Shown here one piece after another: positions 1-5,783 of a stretch of 5,783 nt of DNA. Below the pieces are notes generated by a model. It worked only from the letters and a program-made list of their open reading frames with translations, made no database searches and was not told the origin of the DNA. Source of the DNA: an uncultured Oceanospirillaceae bacterium (GTDB taxonomy: Bacteria > Pseudomonadota > Gammaproteobacteria > Pseudomonadales > Balneatricaceae); NCBI GenBank assembly GCA_946221045.1, contig CAMIIY010000148.1, forward strand, positions 1-5,783, read 5' to 3'. Every line of letters begins with the position of its first letter. The stretch's first letter is position 1. A program made the position numbers and the translations under genes.

Positions 1-23
1 CAGGGCCTTGGCGGCTCGGCCAT

Positions 24-52
24 ATTATGCACTTACAATTCAGGTTAGCCAA
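24..52 (-). promoter_or_regulatory. possible leftward sigma70-type promoter upstream of comEC
   Basis: Read on the minus strand, TTGGCT (plus 47-52) matches the -35 consensus at 4 of 6 positions. CATAAT (plus 24-29) matches the -10 consensus at 5 of 6. The spacer is 17 bases. Transcription would begin near base 17 and run out of the left edge, so it would serve a divergent gene not in the window. This rests on consensus matching alone, in an AT-richer stretch before a gene start, so it may be chance. A plus-strand -10-like TACAAT (34-39) also lies here but has no -35 box at good spacing. Confidence 0.25.
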
Positions 53-55
53 CTT

Positions 56-2269
56 ATGCGATCATGGATGATCAGTTATGTGGCCGGAATCTTATGCGCA
101 CTCACTCTGACACAATATATACCGCTGTCAGGTTGCATTTTCATTTCCCTATTGGTCGTGGGTCGCTGGCACCCTGGGTGTATTCTGTATGCGATTGCCG
201 GGTTATTGGGGGTGTTGTGGGGTGCGTGCTGGATTAGCTGGCAACTACAGGCTCAGTTGCCTGAAACGCTAAATCGATCAGACTGGCAACTGACAGGGAT
301 TGTCACCGGGTTACCGGAGCGGACGGATACCGGGTTCCGTTTTGATTTCAGGGTGCAGAGTGCCCGTCTGCTGTCAGGTGATCACAGCTACCAGCCACAA
401 AAGCTTCGTTTGAGTTGGTATCAGCCCGACCAGGCGGTGAGGGCCGGCATGGAATTGCAGATTCGGGCACGGCTCAAACGGCCACATGGTCAGTACAACC
501 CGCGTGGCTTTGATTATGAACAGTGGTTGCTGGCGCGGCATATTGATGCCACGGGCTATGTTAAATCACTGGAAGTCATGACCCGGGATCAAGCGGGTTT
601 TTGGCCGGGATTGAGGGCCCGGGTGAATCAGCAGCTCGCACAACGCTATAGTGCTGATCTGACGGGCTTATTACAGGCGTTGACGACCGGTACTCGCAGT
701 GCACTTGCCACGCAACAGTGGCAGTTGCTGCAACAGACCGGAACCCTGCACCTTGCGGTGATCAGTGGCATGCATATCGGTTTAATTGCCTGTGTTGGCT
801 GGTGGTTAGGACGACTATGGGGTTGTTTGCCCGGTTTTCAGGGGCAGCGCTGGCCACCGTACGTACTGGCTATGCTGGCAGCGTTTTTCTATCTGTACCT
901 GTCGGGTTTTGGCATTCCGGCGCAACGTGCTTTTTTTATGTTTGCAGTGCTTGTGCTGGCAGGGTGGCGCTTACGGGTTGTTGACCACTGGACGCGTTGG
1001 TGGATGGCTCTGGCGGTCGTCCTGACTTTGTCACCCATCGCGATATACAACCCAGGGTTCTGGCTCTCATTTGCGGTGGTGGCGGTTCTGATTACCCTGT
1101 ATCAGGCTGGCAGCGCCGGTAGCAGATTATGGCGTATTCAGCTTTTGTTGTTACCTGCACTCATGCCACTCACTGTGATGTTCTTTACCGGTGTTGCATG
1201 GGTAGCGCCATTGGCAAACCTGCTCGCTATTCCCTGGATCTCAGTTCTGGTTCCGCTGTTGCTACTTGACCAGTTGTTATCGCTGCTGGGCATTGCGTTA
1301 CTAAATCCGGTGATTGCTGGCATGGCAGAAGTGTCCTGGTTTTTCCTGGCGTGGCTGGCGCAGCTGCCAGGTACTTATCAGTCGTTTCCCGCGCCGGGTA
1401 TTCCCGTCCTGCTGGTTGCCATTGCCGGGGCGGGGTTGTTGATTTTGCCAGTAGGTTATCGATATAAAGCATTGGCTTTGCTGATGCTGTTACCCCTGCT
1501 AATGCCAAAACACGGATTTAAAGCCACGGGTGAATATGAGGTCTGGGTTTTTGATGTGGGCCAGGGCCTTGCGGTTTGGGTGAGTACTCGCAGCAGTTCG
1601 TTGCTCTATGATCTTGGACCAGCCTACCGCAGCGGAACCAGCGCATTTGACTGGTCGGTATTGCCGGCGCTTCAGTCACGCAATGTGAAAACTGTCGAGA
1701 CGCTGGTGCTCAGTCACAATGACAGTGACCATGCCGGTGGCTATCAGGCGTTTTTGCAGCATATTGAGCCGCAAACCCTCTATGCCTCTTATCCTCTTGA
1801 GGCCCGTGAGGCGCAACATTGCCGGACCGGTATCAACTGGCTTCAGGACGGTGTTCAGTTCAGGTTTTTAGCTGGCAGTGAAGGCGAGAAAGATAATGAA
1901 CGCTCCTGTGTCCTTTTAATTGATAATGGGCGCTGTTCACTGTTATTGACCGGCGATATTGACCAGTCGGTTGAGGCCGGGCTGATGCCTCTTGCAGCGC
2001 CTTTAACCTGGATGCTGTCTTCACATCATGGCAGTCGTTATTCAAATGGGCAGGGTTTTATAGATCGCTGGCGACCTGAGGTTGTGATTCACAGTGCCGG
2101 GTATGGAAATCCCTACAATCATCCTCACCCCGATGTGCTCAATCGTTTTGAGCAGGTTGGTGCCCGGCAGTGGTCCACTGCCACAGATGGTGCCATTCAT
2201 TTGCGGGCGACAGAGGAAAAGTGCCAGACACAATCACTTAACAGTCAACAACCTCGGTTCTGGCGATAG
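56..2269 (+). CDS. comEC: ComEC/Rec2 family DNA internalization channel protein
   Basis: Inner-membrane channel that takes single-stranded transforming DNA from the periplasm into the cytoplasm in naturally competent bacteria. From the ATG at 56 the protein has 737 residues, full length for the family. Order: N-terminal membrane segments (about 4-64), a soluble DUF4131/OB-like loop (about 75-185), the polytopic Competence domain (about 205-475) with the hallmark SGMHIG (237-242), then a C-terminal metallo-beta-lactamase-like domain (about 495-725). That domain has FDVGQG (499-504), the metal motif HNDSDH (554-559), TGD (632-634), SSHHGS (655-660) and HPH (689-691), so the metal ligands look intact and nuclease activity is possible. 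The N-terminal loop has no cysteines, unlike the disulfide-bearing Bacillus form. The start at 56 is chosen because MRSWMISYVAG resembles family N-termini; an in-frame TTG at 8 would add 16 residues and an ATG at 68 would remove 4. The ribosome site is weak (AGGT, 42-45). The family call is very secure; active transformation is not shown by this gene alone. Confidence 0.96.
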   Translation: MRSWMISYVAGILCALTLTQYIPLSGCIFISLLVVGRWHPGCILYAIAGLLGVLWGACWISWQLQAQLPETLNRSDWQLTGIVTGLPERTDTGFRFDFRVQSARLLSGDHSYQPQKLRLSWYQPDQAVRAGMELQIRARLKRPHGQYNPRGFDYEQWLLARHIDATGYVKSLEVMTRDQAGFWPGLRARVNQQLAQRYSADLTGLLQALTTGTRSALATQQWQLLQQTGTLHLAVISGMHIGLIACVGWWLGRLWGCLPGFQGQRWPPYVLAMLAAFFYLYLSGFGIPAQRAFFMFAVLVLAGWRLRVVDHWTRWWMALAVVLTLSPIAIYNPGFWLSFAVVAVLITLYQAGSAGSRLWRIQLLLLPALMPLTVMFFTGVAWVAPLANLLAIPWISVLVPLLLLDQLLSLLGIALLNPVIAGMAEVSWFFLAWLAQLPGTYQSFPAPGIPVLLVAIAGAGLLILPVGYRYKALALLMLLPLLMPKHGFKATGEYEVWVFDVGQGLAVWVSTRSSSLLYDLGPAYRSGTSAFDWSVLPALQSRNVKTVETLVLSHNDSDHAGGYQAFLQHIEPQTLYASYPLEAREAQHCRTGINWLQDGVQFRFLAGSEGEKDNERSCVLLIDNGRCSLLLTGDIDQSVEAGLMPLAAPLTWMLSSHHGSRYSNGQGFIDRWRPEVVIHSAGYGNPYNHPHPDVLNRFEQVGARQWSTATDGAIHLRATEEKCQTQSLNSQQPRFWR

Positions 2270-2284
2270 GTTTCCCCGCACTGC

Positions 2285-2300
2285 CTGTGTTAGAGTACAG
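2285..2300. promoter_or_regulatory. candidate LexA (SOS) box upstream of exbB
   Basis: The 16 bases read CTGT-N8-ACAG, the form of the gammaproteobacterial LexA operator (consensus CTGTATATATATACAG). Both four-base arms are perfect, but only 2 of the 8 central bases match the AT-rich consensus, and a G replaces the usual A next to the left arm. It ends 10 bases before the exbB ribosome site, where an operator could act. A -10-like TAGAGT (2291-2296) lies inside it, without a good -35 partner. The same bases could instead form an RNA hairpin. LexA binding is an inference from motif shape only. Confidence 0.35.
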
Positions 2301-2310
2301 CAGCACTGGT

Positions 2311-2317
2311 TAAGGAG
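2311..2317 (+). promoter_or_regulatory. strong ribosome binding site deciding the exbB GTG start
   Basis: TAAGGAG is a near-perfect Shine-Dalgarno sequence and lies 8 bases before the GTG at 2326. It fixes this non-ATG codon as the start of exbB. It is much stronger than the site in front of comEC, which suggests higher translation of the motor gene than of the DNA channel. Confidence 0.85.
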
Positions 2318-2325
2318 AATAAAAC

Positions 2326-2946
2326 GTGTTTGAACTCATTCAGTCTGGCGGTTGGCTGATGGTGCCAATCATTGCCTGTTCGGTGATCGCATTTGCTATC
2401 TGCCTTGAACGTATCTGGACGTTGCGGACCAGTCGGGTGACCCCGCCGGGATTGCTGGCCGAAGTATGGACCATGGTTAAAAAACATCAGGTCACACCTG
2501 ACCGCTTGCGTGAGTTGAAACAAAGCAGTCCTCTGGGGCAGATTATTGCTGCAGGCCTGAATAATGCGTCCCATGGTCGTGAAATCATGAAGGAAAGTAT
2601 TCAGGAGTCTGCCTCTCAGGTGATTCATGAACTGGAACGTTTTCTGAATGCGTTGGGAACCATTGCTGCCATTACGCCGCTGCTGGGTCTATTGGGTACC
2701 GTTATCGGTATGATCAAAGTCTTTACCGAGATCATGATTCAGGGCACCGGTAATGCAAACGTGTTGGCGGGGGGTATCTCTGAGGCCCTGATTACCACCG
2801 CAGCCGGTCTGTCGGTTGCAATTCCTGCACTGATGTTTCACCGCTTTTTTCAGCGCCGGGTCGATACACTGGTGGTTACGATGGAACAGGAAACCATCAA
2901 GCTGATTGAAGTGATGCACGGTGAACGGGACGTGGATCTGCAGTAG
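2326..2946 (+). CDS. exbB: MotA/TolQ/ExbB proton channel family protein (ExbB-type)
   Basis: Inner-membrane subunit of an ExbB-ExbD motor, which uses the proton gradient to drive work across the envelope, classically through TonB at outer-membrane receptors. The 206 residues carry three membrane segments: about 10-29, 108-132 and 154-176, with a cytoplasmic domain between the first and second. The family core is clear: TPLLGLLGTVIGMI (117-130) and GISEALITTAAGL (150-162). T125, E153 and T158 align by motif with E. coli ExbB T148, E176 and T181, the polar residues lining the proton path. The protein is shorter than E. coli ExbB (244) because it lacks the N-terminal extension. It starts with GTG behind a strong ribosome site, 56 bases after comEC, and is followed after 11 bases by exbD. 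ExbB and TolQ are close relatives; the neighbouring ExbD and the absence of tolA/tolB favour ExbB. The process it powers is not shown here. Confidence 0.93.
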   Translation: MFELIQSGGWLMVPIIACSVIAFAICLERIWTLRTSRVTPPGLLAEVWTMVKKHQVTPDRLRELKQSSPLGQIIAAGLNNASHGREIMKESIQESASQVIHELERFLNALGTIAAITPLLGLLGTVIGMIKVFTEIMIQGTGNANVLAGGISEALITTAAGLSVAIPALMFHRFFQRRVDTLVVTMEQETIKLIEVMHGERDVDLQ

Positions 2947-2950
2947 GAGG
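2944..2950 (+). promoter_or_regulatory. exbD ribosome binding site overlapping the exbB stop codon
   Basis: TAGGAGG contains the TAG stop of exbB and is itself a near-perfect Shine-Dalgarno sequence, 7 bases before the GTG at 2958. It fixes the exbD start. Ribosomes ending exbB would sit on it, which suggests the two motor subunits are translated in a coupled way. Confidence 0.85.
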
Positions 2951-2957
2951 ATACACT

Positions 2958-3377
2958 GTGAAGTTTCCACGACAGAAACCGGAAGAGGTCAGCGTAAACC
3001 TGACACCTTTGATCGATGTGGTCTTTCTGCTCCTGATCTTCTTTATGATCTCGACCACATTTACCAAAGAAACCCATCTGGAGATCGACCTGCCTGAAGC
3101 AACAGGGGAAAAATCGGTCGACCAGGATCTGGTACTAGAAATACTGATTGCTGCCGATGGCCAGTACAGCGTTAATGGCGCGGTCTTGGTTAATACTCAG
3201 GCGGAGACACTGAGCCGGGCTCTGCGAGAGTTGGCCGGTGATAACCGAGAGTTGCCGCTGATTATTACGGCGGATGCCCAAACCCCTCATCAGGCTGTGG
3301 TTACAGCCATGGATGTCGCGGGCAAGCTCGGCTTTAGTAAGCTCAGTATCACTACCCAGGAACCTTCTGCTGAATGA
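2958..3377 (+). CDS. exbD: biopolymer transport protein ExbD/TolR family
   Basis: Partner of ExbB: a single-span inner-membrane protein whose helix sits within the ExbB ring and carries the protonatable aspartate. The 139 residues match family length (E. coli ExbD 141). A short cytoplasmic N-terminus (1-14) leads into the membrane helix (about 18-36), which includes the signature NLTPLIDVVFLLLIFFM (14-30). D20 is the expected proton-carrying residue, equivalent to E. coli ExbD D25. Residues from about 40 on form the periplasmic ExbD/TolR domain, including the LPLIITAD stretch (99-106). The start is GTG, set by the TAGGAGG site. Its stop overlaps the lpxK start as ATGA. ExbD and TolR cannot be fully separated by eye, but the pairing with an ExbB-type gene and lack of other tol genes favour ExbD. 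Confidence 0.93.
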   Translation: MKFPRQKPEEVSVNLTPLIDVVFLLLIFFMISTTFTKETHLEIDLPEATGEKSVDQDLVLEILIAADGQYSVNGAVLVNTQAETLSRALRELAGDNRELPLIITADAQTPHQAVVTAMDVAGKLGFSKLSITTQEPSAE

Positions 3378-4387
3378 GCTGGTTGCTTCGGCGCTGGTAT
3401 TCTGATCAACCGCCGCCATGCTGGTTACTGCCTCTGGAGCGATTCTTTACAGCGGCAGCGCAACGGCGAAAACGCAAGTTGCTGGCCTCACAGTGGCATG
3501 CACCGGTGCCGCTCATCGTGGTTGGCAATATCAGCGTAGGCGGTACCGGTAAAACCCCTCTGGTGCTGTATCTTTGTGAGCAGCTTGCACTGGCTGGCTG
3601 GAAGCCCGGCATTATCAGTCGGGGCTATAAAAGTGAGGCCACCACCTTTCCGTTTCAGATAGAGCCTAGTACCCCGGTGAGTCTTGCCGGTGATGAACCG
3701 GCATTGCTGGCGCAACGCAGTGGTTGTCCGGTTGTGATTGCGCCGGATCGCGTTGCGGCTGCTCAATACCTTCTGCAACATAACGATTGTGATCTCATTA
3801 TCAGCGATGATGGCATGCAGCATTATGCGCTGGGCCGTGATCTTGAAATTGCTGTACTGGATGGGAAGCGAGGCCTTGGCAACTTGCATTGCCTGCCGGC
3901 AGGTCCGCTGCGAGAGCCTGTTGAGCGTCTGTCTCAGGTTGATTTTGTGGTTGTGAACGGACGGCCGGAACGGCTTGGACCTGCGCTGACTGAACACGCA
4001 GATCAGATGGCCCTGAAGCCGCTGCGCTTCTGCAGTCTGGACGGGTCTCAGCAGAAAACCCTGGATGCCTTTAGTGGTCAGATCGTGCACGCGCTGGCCG
4101 GTATCGGTCATCCCGAGCGTTTTTTTCAGTTGCTCAGGGATGAGTTGCAGTTGCAGCCTGAATGCCACGCGTTTCCAGATCATCACAGTTTCGCACCGCA
4201 AGAGCTGCAATTCGATCCTGAAGGCGTTGTGTTGATGACTGAAAAAGATGCGGTCAAGCTGCGTGGTTCAGAGCTTAAAAACAGCTGGTATCTGGAAGTC
4301 TCTGCCCAGCTGCCTGATAATTTTATACCCCGGTTGCTTGAGCAGCTGGATAGAGTGAAGAACAAGGGTGAATCTCATCATGGATAA
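3374..4387 (+). CDS. lpxK: tetraacyldisaccharide 4'-kinase (lipid A synthesis)
   Basis: Uses ATP to phosphorylate the 4' position of tetraacyldisaccharide-1-phosphate, giving lipid IVA, the step before Kdo is added. It acts at the cytoplasmic face of the inner membrane. The 337 residues match family length (E. coli 328). Visible motifs: a hydrophobic, basic N-terminus (about 1-45); Walker [13 protein letters not shown] (51-62) with K60; SRGY (82-85); GDEP (106-109), probably holding the catalytic aspartate; DDGMQH (145-150), the Walker B-like region; LPAGPLRE (174-181); [10 protein letters not shown] (242-251); PDHHSF (268-273), probably holding the catalytic histidine; and MTEKDAVK (288-295). 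The SRGY motif is followed by K-S-E where E. coli has G-G-K, with no length change. The start ATG overlaps the exbD stop, with a weak ribosome site (AGGAA, 3358-3362), which suggests coupling to exbD. The end overlaps the next gene by 8 bases. Confidence 0.97.
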   Translation: MSWLLRRWYSDQPPPCWLLPLERFFTAAAQRRKRKLLASQWHAPVPLIVVGNISVGGTGKTPLVLYLCEQLALAGWKPGIISRGYKSEATTFPFQIEPSTPVSLAGDEPALLAQRSGCPVVIAPDRVAAAQYLLQHNDCDLIISDDGMQHYALGRDLEIAVLDGKRGLGNLHCLPAGPLREPVERLSQVDFVVVNGRPERLGPALTEHADQMALKPLRFCSLDGSQQKTLDAFSGQIVHALAGIGHPERFFQLLRDELQLQPECHAFPDHHSFAPQELQFDPEGVVLMTEKDAVKLRGSELKNSWYLEVSAQLPDNFIPRLLEQLDRVKNKGESHHG

Positions 4388-4565
4388 AAAACTGCTGGAT
4401 ATTCTGGTCTGTCCGGTGACAAAAGCACCGCTTGAATATCATGCCGAAACCAATGAGCTTATCTGTCGGGCAAGTGGTCTGGCGTATCCGGTACGGGATG
4501 ATATTCCCGTGTTGCTGGAGTCTGAGGCACGTGAGTTGACTGCTGAAGAACGTGAAGCCAAATAA
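4380..4565 (+). CDS. ycaR: Trm112/YcaR family small protein
   Basis: A 61-residue protein of the Trm112/UPF0434 family, found between lpxK and kdsB in many gammaproteobacteria. Eukaryotic and archaeal Trm112 activates methyltransferases; the bacterial role is not settled. Family features: [12 protein letters not shown] (1-12), [20 protein letters not shown] (27-46) and an acidic, Glu-rich tail. E. coli YcaR has C11, C14 and C29; here C11 and C29 remain but position 14 is threonine, so a full zinc site is unlikely. As I recall, Pseudomonas members also lack these cysteines, so this is variation in the family and not decay. The ATG at 4380 is chosen because it matches the family N-terminus and has AAGGG (4364-4368) 11 bases upstream; an in-frame GTG at 4368 would add four residues. 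It overlaps the lpxK end by 8 bases, so translation is probably coupled. Confidence 0.9.
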   Translation: MDKKLLDILVCPVTKAPLEYHAETNELICRASGLAYPVRDDIPVLLESEARELTAEEREAK

Positions 4566-4571
4566 ACCAAC

Positions 4572-4577
4572 AGGGGA
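4572..4577 (+). promoter_or_regulatory. kdsB ribosome binding site
   Basis: AGGGGA lies 6 bases before the ATG at 4584, inside the 18-base gap between the ycaR-type gene and kdsB. It supports this start. kdsB does not overlap the gene before it, so it has its own translation signal. Confidence 0.7.
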
Positions 4578-4583
4578 AATATC

Positions 4584-5360
4584 ATGGGGTTTAGTGTAAT
4601 CATTCCCGCCCGGTTCGCTTCCAGTCGCTTTCCCGGAAAACCTCTGGCTTTGTTGCAGGGTAAACCGATGGTTCAACATGTGTATGAGCGTGCCTGTCAG
4701 AGTGAAGCCGCAAGAATCATGATTGCTACTGACGACGCGCGTATTGCCGATGTAGCGGCGGGGTTTGGCGCTGAAGTTGTGATGACCTCGCCTAACCATC
4801 CCTCAGGCACAGACCGGCTTCAGGAAGTCGTCAGCAAACAGGGTTTTTATGCGGATGATATTGTGGTGAATGTGCAGGGGGATGAACCACTGATTCCGCC
4901 ACGGATTATCAACCAGGTGGCGCATAATCTGCAGGCAGAGCAGAGTGCAAGTATTGCTACTTTGAGTGAGCCTATTCTGGATGTGCAGTCGTTGCTGAAT
5001 CCCAATGTTGTGAAGGTGGTGTCTGATGCCAATGGCATGGCCCTGTACTTTAGCCGTGCTCCCATGCCCTGGCCGCGGGATGCATTTGCCACAGCTCAGG
5101 GGCAACAGACCCTACCTGAAGGCTATTCATGGCAGCGCCACATAGGGATTTACGCCTACCGGGTTAAATTGCTGAATGATTTTGTTAAATGGCCACCGGC
5201 TCCACTGGAGCAGACGGAGTGCCTGGAGCAGCTTCGCGCGATGTGGCAGGGGGCACGGATTCATGTTGCCGAGGCTGATGAGCAGCCGCCTACCGGGGTT
5301 GATACACCGGAAGATCTGGCACGTCTGCAACAGTTACTGGAGCAGACTGCGAGCCAATAA
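4584..5360 (+). CDS. kdsB: 3-deoxy-manno-octulosonate cytidylyltransferase (CMP-Kdo synthetase)
   Basis: Joins CTP and Kdo to make CMP-Kdo, the activated sugar that is added to lipid IVA in the cytoplasm. The 258 residues are close to E. coli KdsB (248). Motifs: the nucleotide-binding loop [15 protein letters not shown] (7-21), SGTDR (74-78), NVQGDEP (96-102) with the metal-binding D100, NPNVVKVV (139-146), YFSRAPMPW (155-163), HIGIYAYR (186-193), [11 protein letters not shown] (208-218) and GVDTPEDL (238-245) with the second metal-binding aspartate D240. All the expected catalytic positions are present. It serves the same pathway as lpxK upstream, since its product is used on the LpxK product by the Kdo transferase. 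Its TAA stop shares a base with the ATG of the next gene (TAATG), which suggests coupled translation. Confidence 0.97.
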   Translation: MGFSVIIPARFASSRFPGKPLALLQGKPMVQHVYERACQSEAARIMIATDDARIADVAAGFGAEVVMTSPNHPSGTDRLQEVVSKQGFYADDIVVNVQGDEPLIPPRIINQVAHNLQAEQSASIATLSEPILDVQSLLNPNVVKVVSDANGMALYFSRAPMPWPRDAFATAQGQQTLPEGYSWQRHIGIYAYRVKLLNDFVKWPPAPLEQTECLEQLRAMWQGARIHVAEADEQPPTGVDTPEDLARLQQLLEQTASQ

Positions 5361-5783
5361 TGAAAAAAGTGCTGTTTGTTTGTCTGGGTAATATCTGCCG
5401 CTCACCAACGGCCCACGGCGTGTTCGAAGCGCTGCTTTCTCAGCATGGGTTGAGTCAGATTGTGCAGGTCGATTCGGCCGGAACAGCGGCCTATCATGTC
5501 GGTAACCCGCCTGACAGGCGTTCAGCCGGGATTGCCAGGCAGCATGGTTTTCCTCTCGATCATCTCCGGGCGCGTCAGGTCAGTCCCCGGGATTTTCAGG
5601 AGTTTGACTATATTCTGGCGATGGATAACCAAAATTTGCTGGCACTTAAACAGCTTTGTCCTGCTGATTTTTCCGGGCATTTGGGTTTGTTCCTGGATTT
5701 TTATCAGGACAGCATATCTGAAGTGCCGGACCCCTATTATGGCGGTGCAGATGGCTTCGAGCAGGTACTTAATCTGGTTATTC
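5360..5783 (+). CDS. low-molecular-weight protein-tyrosine-phosphatase, 3' end cut by window edge
   Basis: Cytoplasmic enzyme that removes phosphate from tyrosine residues; bacterial relatives (Wzb, Etp, PtpA) often act on tyrosine kinases of polysaccharide synthesis. From the ATG at 5360, 141 residues are visible with no stop, so about 10-20 residues of the usual 150-160 lie outside. The active-site loop VCLGNICRSP (7-16) carries the nucleophile C8 and R14, and DPYYGG (124-129) carries the general acid D124; both are intact. DSAGT (38-42) and LDHLRARQ (66-73) are also typical of the family. The start shares a base with the kdsB stop and has only a weak ribosome site (GAG, 5351-5353), so it probably depends on kdsB translation. 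No tyrosine kinase gene is in view, so its substrate is unknown. In Pseudomonas murB comes next, which is a prediction for the sequence to the right. Confidence 0.95.
   Translation, partial: MKKVLFVCLGNICRSPTAHGVFEALLSQHGLSQIVQVDSAGTAAYHVGNPPDRRSAGIARQHGFPLDHLRARQVSPRDFQEFDYILAMDNQNLLALKQLCPADFSGHLGLFLDFYQDSISEVPDPYYGGADGFEQVLNLVI

Noticed and set aside
1..23. Minus-strand ATG at base 23 reading M-A-E-P-P-R-P to the left edge, as the start of a divergent gene
   Set aside because: Only seven codons are visible and there is no ribosome site upstream. The possible leftward promoter would start transcription after this ATG, so a divergent gene would more likely begin outside the window.
718..984. 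Second open frame on the plus strand inside comEC
   Set aside because: It is a frame-shifted shadow of the membrane domain of ComEC with no family match or credible ribosome site.
2270..2325. Possible terminator between comEC and exbB
   Set aside because: The only stem-loop candidate is short and bulged and is followed by a ribosome site instead of a T-run.
3892..3903. Perfect 12-base palindrome CCTGCCGGCAGG
   Set aside because: It encodes the conserved L-P-A-G of the LpxK LPAGP motif, so protein constraint and GC-rich codons explain it.
3488..4210. 240-codon open frame on the minus strand, opposite lpxK
   Set aside because: It lies wholly antisense to lpxK, whose sense frame has every family motif. 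The antisense product has no recognisable domain, and long antisense frames are common opposite conserved genes.
1..5783. DNA uptake signal repeats, looked for because comEC is present
   Set aside because: Reading both strands by eye I saw no Haemophilus-type AAGTGCGGT and no other short word repeated in the way uptake signals are. A genome-wide word count would be needed to exclude others.

Overview
The window is a gene-dense, single-strand block from a Gram-negative bacterium. It is most likely a gammaproteobacterium of the Pseudomonas / Marinobacter / Oceanospirillales type. Two things support this: the lipid A and Kdo genes lpxK and kdsB, and a gene order (comEC, exbB, exbD, lpxK, a ycaR-type small gene, kdsB, a low-molecular-weight tyrosine phosphatase) that I recall from Pseudomonas. 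In Enterobacteria msbA sits between comEC and lpxK instead. GC looks moderate by eye (a little over 50%, not calculated), lower than in typical Pseudomonas, so genus and species cannot be fixed.

Layout. Bases 1-55 are an upstream region with a possible leftward promoter. Bases 56-2269 encode the DNA-uptake channel ComEC. A 56-base gap (2270-2325) is the longest gene-free stretch after the first gene. It holds a CTGT-N8-ACAG dyad that looks like a LexA (SOS) box, and the strong ribosome binding site of exbB. Bases 2326-3377 encode an ExbB/ExbD proton-driven motor pair. Bases 3374-4387 encode LpxK, 4380-4565 a Trm112/YcaR-family small protein, 4584-5360 KdsB, and 5360 to the end a low-molecular-weight phosphotyrosine phosphatase cut by the window edge.

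How the genes work together. From exbB on, the genes are packed with overlaps or gaps under 20 bases, which points to one transcript with translational coupling. LpxK adds the 4'-phosphate to lipid A and KdsB activates Kdo for transfer to lipid A, so the core of the unit is lipopolysaccharide synthesis. ExbBD is an inner-membrane energy transducer with no TonB or receptor gene beside it. The phosphatase has no visible partner kinase.

No RNA genes, insertion sequences, CRISPR arrays, long repeats or clear terminators were seen. Most of this is ordinary, well-conserved chromosome. The least expected signal is the SOS-box-like dyad in front of exbB.
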